A stretch of DNA of 8,611 nucleotides from an uncultured Bacilli bacterium (lineage in GTDB: Bacteria > Bacillota_I > Bacilli_A > RF39 > UBA660), in the NCBI GenBank assembly GCA_910587725.1, contig CAJUNG010000050.1, positions 1 to 8,611 of the forward strand. Direction: 5' to 3'. The notes under the pieces are model-generated. The model saw nothing but the letters and a program-made list of their open reading frames with translations. It searched no databases and was not told where the DNA came from. Numbering within the stretch: the first letter of the stretch is position 1; each line of letters begins with the position of its first letter. Position numbers and translations under genes: made by a program. Of this stretch, positions 1 to 5,680 are shown piece by piece.

Positions 1-74
1 ATATATTAATATTTGCAATAATTTCCAAATTTCTACAAAAAACTTCATTTTTTTTAAATTTTTTGCATAATAAA

Positions 75-111
75 AAAATGTTAAGTCTCATTATTTCCAA
101 CCTAACATTTT
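75..111 (-). terminator. Candidate intrinsic terminator downstream of the HerA-like gene
   Basis: The sequence AAAATGTTA at 75-83 and TAACATTTT at 103-111 form a perfect 9-bp inverted repeat around a 19-base loop. Read on the minus strand the right arm continues into a run of seven T (ACATTTTTTT), as expected for a Rho-independent terminator of the ftsY-ylxM-HerA transcript. On the plus strand it is followed by TTTTAATTTT, so it could act both ways. The weakness is a stem with only one G-C pair and a long loop, and it lies about 200 bases past the stop codon. The RNase J terminator has a similar A-tract/T-tract form but a shorter loop. Confidence 0.35.
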
Positions 112-185
112 AATTTTGTACTTTACCTTATTTTTAGGTATAAAACAACGAAGAAGGAATCACTTTGTAACTATACATCGCAATT

Positions 186-225
186 TTAGAGGAACGAATA
201 AAACGAGTAACCCTACTTCCTCTAA
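186..225. repeat. Inverted repeat (9-bp arms) in the left intergenic region
   Basis: TTAGAGGAA at 186-194 pairs perfectly with TTCCTCTAA at 217-225 across a 22-base loop. No T-run follows on either strand, so it does not look like a terminator. It could be a structured RNA element, a protein-binding site, or coincidence in AT-rich DNA. No function is assigned. Confidence 0.3.
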
Positions 226-316
226 TTCTTTCGCATAGTAATCAAAATAGATGTGCGCTAATTAATCCTAAAGCCCTGTTACTTTTTCTATTTCCTTACG
301 ATTTATATTTGTTTCA

Positions 317-2071
317 TTAATTCACAGTCCATTTTTCTACCACATTTGCATTCGTTGAAGAAGGCATTGGATTTGGTAATTCTACCCGAATGACAAGAGG
401 AACTTTAAAGGCACTTCCAAAAGCTAGACAGGTTCCTACTTGTAATCCCTTTTGCTTTTCTACAATATCTTCGGTAATATTGGGAATCATCTTTGTAATA
501 TAATCGATATCTCTTGGATGACTCATTTTAAAGATAATAAAGTTAGAACACTGAGAAATTACTGTTTCTGAAATATCTACAGGTCTTTGTGAAATCAAAG
601 ATAAAATAACACCATACTTTCTTCCTTCTTTAGCAATTCGCTCAAAAATGTTATACCCAAGTAAATCCTCGTCTTGGTCCTTTTTTACATATCGATGTGC
701 TTCTTCAATCATTAAGTTAAAAGGAAAACTTCCTCTTTCTAGTTTCTTGCTAAATTCAAAAATCTTTTTCGATAATATTTTTACAATCGCACTTGCTAAC
801 TTATCCTCAATATCTTCCAAGTTAAAATTTACAATCTGGTACTTCTGATTATTTTTAACTACTAATCCACTTAAATATTGTTCTTTGGTAACATAAGACT
901 GTGGAGTAAAAAACTTGGCATTCTCTCCTGTTACTAATTCATGTAATTTTACTTTTAGAGTTATAGAATCTGCATATACATTTTCATTCTTTAAGAATCC
1001 TTCCGAAATCAATGTAAAGTTTAACGCTTTTTCTAAATCATCTAAAGTATAGTAATTATTTTTTCCTACTTCTTCCTTTTCTACCTCTGTATCAATAAAA
1101 CTAGATACATACTCTGTTAAAAGAACCCGTTCAGCAAACTGTCCATTATTGTCAATTAAAAAGCATTCCTGTAATTTTCTCGTGTATCCAACACCCTTAA
1201 TCACTGTCTCCCTAGAAAATTCCTTCGTTGTACAAGTATTTAGAATAGAGAAAATTTCATCTCTTTTACTTGCTGATGGTTGATTACTGTAAAGAATATT
1301 TACAATAGCAGAAGCAATTAAATGATTTTTATAACGATTGCTAATTCCTCCTGTACTCGCAAAAATATTCACTAATTTTAATGTTTTCTCAATAATTGAT
1401 ATCGCTGTATGCGTATGAACATCAAGGAGTAAAGATAACTCGTAAGCATCAAGCAAAAAGCATGGTAAATTAAGAGTTTCTCCCCTTCGGTTATATAACG
1501 CTCCCGTAGTAATAAAACGGTAATGATAATTTGGATTGATTTCTGTAATATTTTCAAATGCACTATAGTATTCACCAGATGAATCAAATAACAAAAAATT
1601 AGCTTTGTATGGAATAAATGCCGGGTTGATGAAAACATTTTGTAAGAATCGGGCAATTCCACAACTTTTTCCAGACCCACTATTCCCAAAAATACTCAAA
1701 TGTTTACTAAACAAATCGTTTAATGGGGCATAGACCTTATTGCCATTATAGAATGGGCTTTCCCCCATCGTTAAAAATCCACTTCTATCTTCTCCCACAA
1801 TCAAGTATAATTCTTCCATCGATAACGAGCGGATAGATGCCGACATACTTGGCTTTCTAAGAACACCAGAGACAAACTTTCCAGCAATGATTTCTCCTAG
1901 AAACTTAATTTCTGCCGTATTTTGATTCATACTTTTTACTTCTGCTAAAATGGTTCTATTTTCTTGTTCTAATACAATTGGCATATTGATAATATCTTCA
2001 TTTCTTACCATACTTTCTTTTAATTCTACCACACCCCCAGCATCATAAATCGATAAAATTCTCTCAAACAT
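317..2071 (-). CDS. HerA/DUF87-family hexameric DNA translocase ATPase
   Basis: This 584-residue protein has the architecture of HerA-type FtsK-HerA superfamily ATPases: an N-terminal beta-rich (HAS-barrel-like) region over roughly residues 1-100, then a RecA-like motor. Visible motifs are Walker A GNSGSGKS at 129-136, the HerA-like DSSGEY at 163-168, Walker B FNLMIEEAHR at 451-460 with the paired acidic residues E456/E457, IAKEGRKYGV at 479-488, and SQRP at 494-497 followed by an ETVISQCSNF segment typical of the family. HerA proteins form hexameric rings that pump DNA, in archaea with the nuclease NurA for end resection, and in some bacteria with other effectors in phage defence. Only the family and fold are seen here; substrate and partner are unknown. 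It is the last gene of the ftsY-ylxM operon, 26 bases after ylxM. The start is supported by GAGAGG about 11 bases upstream, a rather long spacing. The C-terminus is complete, ending in TAA. Confidence 0.9.
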   Translation of the reverse strand: MFERILSIYDAGGVVELKESMVRNEDIINMPIVLEQENRTILAEVKSMNQNTAEIKFLGEIIAGKFVSGVLRKPSMSASIRSLSMEELYLIVGEDRSGFLTMGESPFYNGNKVYAPLNDLFSKHLSIFGNSGSGKSCGIARFLQNVFINPAFIPYKANFLLFDSSGEYYSAFENITEINPNYHYRFITTGALYNRRGETLNLPCFLLDAYELSLLLDVHTHTAISIIEKTLKLVNIFASTGGISNRYKNHLIASAIVNILYSNQPSASKRDEIFSILNTCTTKEFSRETVIKGVGYTRKLQECFLIDNNGQFAERVLLTEYVSSFIDTEVEKEEVGKNNYYTLDDLEKALNFTLISEGFLKNENVYADSITLKVKLHELVTGENAKFFTPQSYVTKEQYLSGLVVKNNQKYQIVNFNLEDIEDKLASAIVKILSKKIFEFSKKLERGSFPFNLMIEEAHRYVKKDQDEDLLGYNIFERIAKEGRKYGVILSLISQRPVDISETVISQCSNFIIFKMSHPRDIDYITKMIPNITEDIVEKQKGLQVGTCLAFGSAFKVPLVIRVELPNPMPSSTNANVVEKWTVN

Positions 2072-2097
2072 ATTTCATGATTCCTCTCTTCTTTTTT

Positions 2098-2388
2098 TTA
2101 AATTAGTTCTTCAATTTTTTGTTTAACTTCGTCATCTAAATCTTGAATGTAACTTCTAATTTTTTGACTATTTTCCAATAAATGTAGCTTTTCTTCATAA
2201 AAATCTAGTTTTTCTAGAACAATTTTCACTTGCGTAAAGACCGCATTTCTACTTACTGACTCATTATCGGCAATCTCTCCTAAAGAAAAATCATGAAAAT
2301 AATATCCCTCAAAGTATTCTTGCTGTTTTTCTGTTAATAGTTCTTTATAGTAGTCATAGAGTGCATTATAGTAAAATTTCTTTTCCAT
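2098..2388 (-). CDS. ylxM: YlxM-family SRP-associated helix-turn-helix protein
   Basis: This is a 96-residue UPF0122/YlxM protein. After the start, MEKKFYYNALYDYYKELL is followed by the family hallmark LTEKQQEYFEGYYFHDFSL and a sigma-70 region-4-like helix-turn-helix (SLGEIADNESVSRNAVF), then an acidic coiled-coil-like tail. In Firmicutes ylxM sits between ftsY and ffh, and the protein is thought to modulate the signal recognition particle GTPases. An in-frame ATG lies further upstream at 2466, but it would add 26 residues inside ftsY that lack family similarity. The start at 2388 is preferred because it matches the usual N-terminus and has AAGGAG 10 bases upstream. The ftsY stop TAA ends one base before this ATG, implying translational coupling. 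The usual downstream neighbour ffh is absent; a HerA-like ATPase gene follows instead. Confidence 0.9.
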   Translation of the reverse strand: MEKKFYYNALYDYYKELLTEKQQEYFEGYYFHDFSLGEIADNESVSRNAVFTQVKIVLEKLDFYEEKLHLLENSQKIRSYIQDLDDEVKQKIEELI

Positions 2389-2389
2389 C

Positions 2390-3385
2390 TTACATAAACT
2401 CCTTAAATAGTCCATAAATATATTTTTCAATATCAAACACTTGTAAGTCTTCCTTTCTCTCTCCAAGTCCGATATATTTTACAGGGATATTCACTTCCTC
2501 TTTAATGGCAAGGACGATTCCTCCTTTGGCAGTTCCATCTAATTTGGTTAAGACAATTCCTGTTAACTTCGTAATCTCTTTAAAACTTTTAGCTTGAGAA
2601 ATTCCATTTTGTCCTGTTGTTGCATCTAGTACTAGTAATGTTTCATGAGGAGCACTTTCTATTAAGGAAGCAATTACTCGATTGATTTTTTCTAACTCTT
2701 TCATGAGATTGACTTTATTTTGAAGGCGACCTGCCGTATCAATTAAAACTACATCATAAGCATCATCGAGTGCTTTTTTGCATCCATCATAAACAACACT
2801 AGCTGGGTCACTTCCTTCTTCCTTATAAGTGCAATCTACACCAATTTTTGTTGCCCATTCTTTTAATTGTTCTACTGCTCCTGCTCTAAAGGTGTCTGCA
2901 GCGACAAGTAAAACTTTCTTTCCTTCTTCTTTCATTTTGCTCGCAAGTTTGGCAATTGTCGTCGTTTTTCCTACTCCATTGACCCCAACGAATAAAAGAA
3001 CTGTCGGCCCATTTTCCTGATACGCTATCTTGCTTGAAAGTACTTCTCCACTCACATAGATAATAAATAATTCATCTACAATGACCTCTTTTAACTCCTC
3101 TGGAGAAGCAATTTTTTCTGTTTTTACTCTTTCTCTTAACTGCTGAATAAACTTCATGACTGTATTGATTCCAATATCGGCCATAATGAGAATTTCTTCT
3201 AATTCATCAAAATATTCTTCATCAATTTTTGTGTGATGCCGAGTTAAATCAGCAAGTTTTGATACAAAGGTCTCCCTTGTTTTGGTGAGGCCTTTTTCAT
3301 AAACCTTTACCTCCTCTTGGTTATCTTTATTTTCTTTTTTTTCATCTGACGTGAACGCTTTTTTTATTTTATCGAACAATCCCAT
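2390..3385 (-). CDS. ftsY: Signal recognition particle receptor FtsY
   Basis: This 331-residue SRP receptor GTPase docks ribosome-Ffh complexes at the membrane for co-translational insertion. It begins MGLFDKIKKAF, the amphipathic membrane-binding start typical of FtsY, followed by a very short charged A region (about residues 12-30), the helical N domain (about 30-110) and the G domain. Motifs: P-loop GVNGVGKTT at 134-142, DTFRAGA at 164-170, DTAGR at 216-220, TKLDG at 280-284, and the closing GLGERKEDLQVFD at 307-319. The length is typical of Firmicutes FtsY, which lack the long acidic domain of E. coli. The start is secured by AAGGAGG seven bases upstream. It is the first gene of the minus-strand operon with ylxM and the HerA-like gene, driven by the extended -10 promoter at 3413-3423, and diverges from the phosphoesterase genes. 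Confidence 0.98.
   Translation of the reverse strand: MGLFDKIKKAFTSDEKKENKDNQEEVKVYEKGLTKTRETFVSKLADLTRHHTKIDEEYFDELEEILIMADIGINTVMKFIQQLRERVKTEKIASPEELKEVIVDELFIIYVSGEVLSSKIAYQENGPTVLLFVGVNGVGKTTTIAKLASKMKEEGKKVLLVAADTFRAGAVEQLKEWATKIGVDCTYKEEGSDPASVVYDGCKKALDDAYDVVLIDTAGRLQNKVNLMKELEKINRVIASLIESAPHETLLVLDATTGQNGISQAKSFKEITKLTGIVLTKLDGTAKGGIVLAIKEEVNIPVKYIGLGERKEDLQVFDIEKYIYGLFKEFM
2399..2404 (-). promoter_or_regulatory. ylxM ribosome binding site inside the ftsY 3' end
   Basis: AAGGAG on the minus strand encodes the Lys-Glu just before the FtsY C-terminus (FKEFM) and lies 10 bases before the ylxM ATG at 2388. It decides the ylxM start in favour of 2388 over the in-frame ATG at 2466 and supports coupled translation of ftsY and ylxM. 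Confidence 0.75.
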
Positions 3386-3412
3386 AAGATTTCCTCCTTC
3401 ATCTTAATTATT

Positions 3413-3423
3413 AGTATAGCACA
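3413..3423 (-). promoter_or_regulatory. Extended -10 promoter of the ftsY operon
   Basis: On the minus strand this reads TGTGCTATACT, a full match to the TRTGn extension plus TATACT as -10 hexamer. At the expected distance upstream only TTCGAT is present, a poor -35, consistent with an extended -10 promoter. The predicted transcript would start near 3406, giving a leader of about 20 bases that carries the AAGGAGG site of ftsY. It faces the plus-strand promoter at 3544-3572 in a divergent arrangement. Confidence 0.7.
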
Positions 3424-3543
3424 ACTTAAGTAAGAATCGAATCCTTTTATAGGAAAATTTTTTCTATTTTTTTGCAATGAATGAGAAAAAGTGAGAGTTT
3501 TAAAAAAATTTATAGAAAGAAAAAACTCCCTAATCTTTTTTAA

Positions 3544-3572
3544 ATTACAAATGATTTGATTTATGCTATAAT
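3544..3572 (+). promoter_or_regulatory. Promoter of the phosphoesterase pair
   Basis: ATTACA at 3544-3549 (four of six -35 consensus bases) is separated by 17 bases from a perfect TATAAT at 3567-3572, preceded by the TATG extension (TATGCTATAAT). Transcription should start around 3579, about 20 bases before the first coding triplet. The core TTATGCTATA is identical to the RNase J promoter core at 5611-5620. Confidence 0.75.
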
Positions 3573-3589
3573 AATCACAAATTAGAAAC

Positions 3590-3595
3590 AGGAGG
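3590..3595 (+). promoter_or_regulatory. Ribosome binding site and start ambiguity of the first phosphoesterase
   Basis: AGGAGG lies only two bases before the first ATG (3598) and five bases before the adjacent second ATG (3601). Spacing therefore favours initiation at 3601, giving a protein one residue shorter. Alignment with the neighbouring paralogue, which begins MKKLKGK, fits the first ATG equally well. Confidence 0.6.
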
Positions 3596-3597
3596 GC

Positions 3598-4539
3598 ATG
3601 ATGAAGCTAAAGGAAAAGGAACACACAATATTCACCAAGAAAGGGATAGATAATACACTTATTGCTTTACTTGCAGATTTACATTTTAGTGATGCTTTTA
3701 ATGAGAAAAAGTATGACCTTATTTTCAGGAGTATTATTGATAAAAATCCAGATTATATCGTACTTGCCGGAGATAATATCGACCTTGATAATGTATTTGA
3801 TGATGCTAATGCTAAAAGGCGTTTTTTTGAAATACTCACAGAACTGTCTTTTCTTGCTCCCACCATAGTTGGATTTGGAAGCCATGATTTTACTAGAGTC
3901 GAAGGAAAAAATTCTACATTTCATCTTTCTAATGCTTGGGTACAAGAGACGAAAAATATGAAAAATGTTCATCTCCTTCACAATCATATTTATGAGGATA
4001 AAAAGATACGGTTTATTGGCTATACACAAAGTGATGCTTATTATTTCGAAAAAGATGTTTTAGAATCGAAAGAACGAATGGTTACAGAAGTCCAACAGAA
4101 TTTTACTTGTGAAGATATAAATGCGAATAAATTTAATCTTCTCATTTGCCACTCACCTATTTTCACATTAGAGGATATCCTCTTTGAACAGGTAGACTTT
4201 TGGAAAAACCTTGACCTTATCTTATCTGGACATATGCATAGAGGATTAGTTTTTAATTTTTTCGATTATCCTTTTTCTGCCCTTGCCCAGTTAATTCCTG
4301 AACAAGAAAGTACGATGAGACAATGGTTAGAACATGGCGGTTTTCTTTATCCAAGAAAGAATTTATTCCCACTTCTTGCGCGAGGAAGAGTAAACAAACA
4401 AATTGGAGAAAAAGAAATTTCTTTAATTATTCATGATGGGATTACTGTATTTTCTAAAACTGCACCCATTGCTTTACAAAAACTAGATAGAATATATTCT
4501 CCTTCAGTTGACTATATTAAAATTAAAAAATTATCTTAA
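3598..4539 (+). CDS. Calcineurin-like metallophosphoesterase, first copy (GSHD variant)
   Basis: This 313-residue protein of the calcineurin-like phosphoesterase superfamily (resembling the YkuE/YaeI group) has metal-site motifs in order: DLH (D27, H29), GDNID (58-62), GSHD (94-97), CHSP (H185) and GHMH (211-214). The third motif is GNHD in active family members, where Asn is a metal and phosphate ligand. Here it is Ser95, from codon AGC at 3880-3882, one transition from AAC. The other ligands remain, so it may be weakened, altered in specificity, or still active. No signal peptide or membrane helix is visible, so it is probably cytosolic or peripherally membrane-bound. The substrate is unknown; relatives hydrolyse phosphodiesters or pyrophosphates such as lipid-linked nucleotides. 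It is followed 64 bases later by a full-length paralogue sharing roughly a third or more of its residues by eye, including C-terminal ARGRV and DGIT.FSKT blocks. A one-residue-shorter start at 3601 is possible. Confidence 0.9.
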   Translation: MMKLKEKEHTIFTKKGIDNTLIALLADLHFSDAFNEKKYDLIFRSIIDKNPDYIVLAGDNIDLDNVFDDANAKRRFFEILTELSFLAPTIVGFGSHDFTRVEGKNSTFHLSNAWVQETKNMKNVHLLHNHIYEDKKIRFIGYTQSDAYYFEKDVLESKERMVTEVQQNFTCEDINANKFNLLICHSPIFTLEDILFEQVDFWKNLDLILSGHMHRGLVFNFFDYPFSALAQLIPEQESTMRQWLEHGGFLYPRKNLFPLLARGRVNKQIGEKEISLIIHDGITVFSKTAPIALQKLDRIYSPSVDYIKIKKLS

Positions 4540-4603
4540 TTATTTTCAGTTTGGTTCTATTTGTTTTCATTTGATTGATTTGTAATTAGAAAGGGCGTGC
4601 AGA

Positions 4604-5548
4604 ATGAAGAAATTAAAAGGAAAACATCACATTATTTATACGGATAAAATCAGTAAAAATTACAAAATCGCGCTTTTGTCCGATGTTCATTATCATCATA
4701 CCTTTTCTGATGAACGATTACAAAAAATCATTTCTAATTTACAAAAACATCTTCCTCATTATATTTGTCTTACGGGGGATATTATCGATACGACCAATGA
4801 ATTGGATGATGCTTCTCAATACAAAAAAATTCTCTCATTTCTATCTTCTCTTGGAGAAATTGCACCAACGATTATCGTTTTAGGAAATCATGACATAATT
4901 CGGTTGAAGAAGGAAAATAAGAAAACTCGTAGCTTTTTCCTTCCTAATTTGAAATGGATACGAGATATTCAAAAATTAAAACGAGTTTACTTATTAGAAA
5001 ATGAGATACTTACCATCTCTGATTTTCAATTTATCGGATATTTTCAAGATGCATCTTATTATGGAAAAAAATATGAAAAAGAATCAAAAGAAGAAATGGT
5101 TTCTGCACTGAAAAGGCATTTTAAACAATCGCAATTCAATAATGGTTTTCATATCTTTCTTTGTCACTCTCCAAATTATGTGTTAGCACAAGACTTCCAA
5201 ACAAAAATTCCTTTTTGGAAAGAAATTGATCTTACTTTATCTGGACATATGCACCGAGGTTGTATGCCTCACCCTCTTAGCTCTATTCTCCTTTCCTTTT
5301 CTCATCTTTTCCCAAAGAACTCTAAAAGTCATCGATTTTGTCAAAATGGTGGTTTGATAGGGCCGAAAAAACAAAAGTTTCCTATTTTTGCAAGAGGAAG
5401 AGTCAATGTTTGCACGAATCATTTAAAAATGACTGCGATGGTTACCGATGGAATTACGATGTTTTCTAAGACTTCTCCTAAAATGTTTCAAAAAATAGAT
5501 TGTCTCTTTTCTTCATCAATAGATTATATAGAAATCAGAAAAAAATAA
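4604..5548 (+). CDS. Calcineurin-like metallophosphoesterase, second copy (canonical motifs)
   Basis: This 314-residue paralogue of the preceding gene has an intact metal centre: DVH (D27, H29), GDIID (58-62), GNHD (94-97), CHSP (H188) and GHMH (214-217). Beyond the catalytic motifs it shares with the first copy the start pattern MxxLKxKxH, LDDA near residue 67, APTI, FIGY, SGHMHRG, ARGRVN, DGIT.FSKT and a C-terminal DYI.I.K block, so the two arose by tandem duplication. The ribosome binding site is AAAGGG eight bases before the ATG. No good promoter lies in the 64-base gap, so it is probably co-transcribed with the first copy. No membrane segment or signal peptide is apparent. Substrate is not determinable from sequence. 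No convincing terminator follows, and transcripts may run into the RNase J gene. Confidence 0.92.
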   Translation: MKKLKGKHHIIYTDKISKNYKIALLSDVHYHHTFSDERLQKIISNLQKHLPHYICLTGDIIDTTNELDDASQYKKILSFLSSLGEIAPTIIVLGNHDIIRLKKENKKTRSFFLPNLKWIRDIQKLKRVYLLENEILTISDFQFIGYFQDASYYGKKYEKESKEEMVSALKRHFKQSQFNNGFHIFLCHSPNYVLAQDFQTKIPFWKEIDLTLSGHMHRGCMPHPLSSILLSFSHLFPKNSKSHRFCQNGGLIGPKKQKFPIFARGRVNVCTNHLKMTAMVTDGITMFSKTSPKMFQKIDCLFSSSIDYIEIRKK

Positions 5549-5593
5549 TGATTTTTTCTTTTATTTTGGAAGAATTTTCCCACCTTTTCTCGT

Positions 5594-5622
5594 TTGACGT
5601 GAATAAAAATTTATGCTATACT
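5594..5622 (+). promoter_or_regulatory. Promoter of the RNase J gene
   Basis: TTGACG at 5594-5599 (five of six consensus), an exact 17-base spacer, and TATACT at 5617-5622 with the TATG extension make this the strongest promoter in the window. The predicted start near 5629 leaves a leader of about 52 bases with AAAGGAG at 5662-5668, a longish 12 bases before the ATG. Confidence 0.85.
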
Positions 5623-5680
5623 GAGTAGCGGACAAGTTCTTAAACTTTAAAAACGAAAATGAAAGGAGTTATTTATTATT

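Larger units (their letters stand above)
1..316. other. Intergenic region without an intact gene
   Basis: This very AT-rich stretch lies beyond the 3' end of the HerA-like gene. No open frame with a ribosome binding site and plausible protein is visible on either strand. It contains two inverted repeats (75-111 and 186-225, listed separately), a small 5-bp hairpin TACCT/AGGTA at 124-140, and a short nested pairing CGCA/TGCG with ATC/GAT between 232 and 257. On the minus strand a reading frame over about 303-160 is interrupted by TAG and TAA but otherwise reads like protein; it may be a gene remnant or chance. A small structured RNA or a 3' untranslated region of the upstream operon cannot be excluded. 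Confidence 0.6.

Noticed and set aside
648..848. Small plus-strand ORFs inside the HerA-like and ftsY genes
   Set aside because: They are antisense to strongly conserved coding sequence, lack ribosome binding sites and give implausible proteins.
2389..2466. Longer YlxM start at 2466 giving 122 residues
   Set aside because: The extra 26 residues lie in the ftsY coding region, do not resemble the YlxM N-terminus, and the start at 2388 has an AAGGAG site at good spacing.
3430..3446. TTCGATTC-like string suggesting a tRNA T-loop
   Set aside because: No acceptor stem, anticodon arm or D-arm pairing is found around it.
3449..3473. ATAGGAAAA/TTTTTCTAT hairpin with a following T-run
   Set aside because: It is almost entirely A-T with a G-T wobble and lies upstream of both divergent genes, where no terminator is needed.
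3495..3528. GAGTTTT/AAAACTC hairpin between the divergent promoters, followed by a T-rich stretch
   Set aside because: The stem is seven base pairs with a 20-base loop, and no transcript is expected to end there on the plus strand; chance is likely in such AT-rich sequence.
4540..4603. TGTAAT at 4581-4586 as a promoter for the second phosphoesterase
   Set aside because: There is no TG extension and no -35 match at an acceptable distance, so co-transcription with the first copy is more likely.
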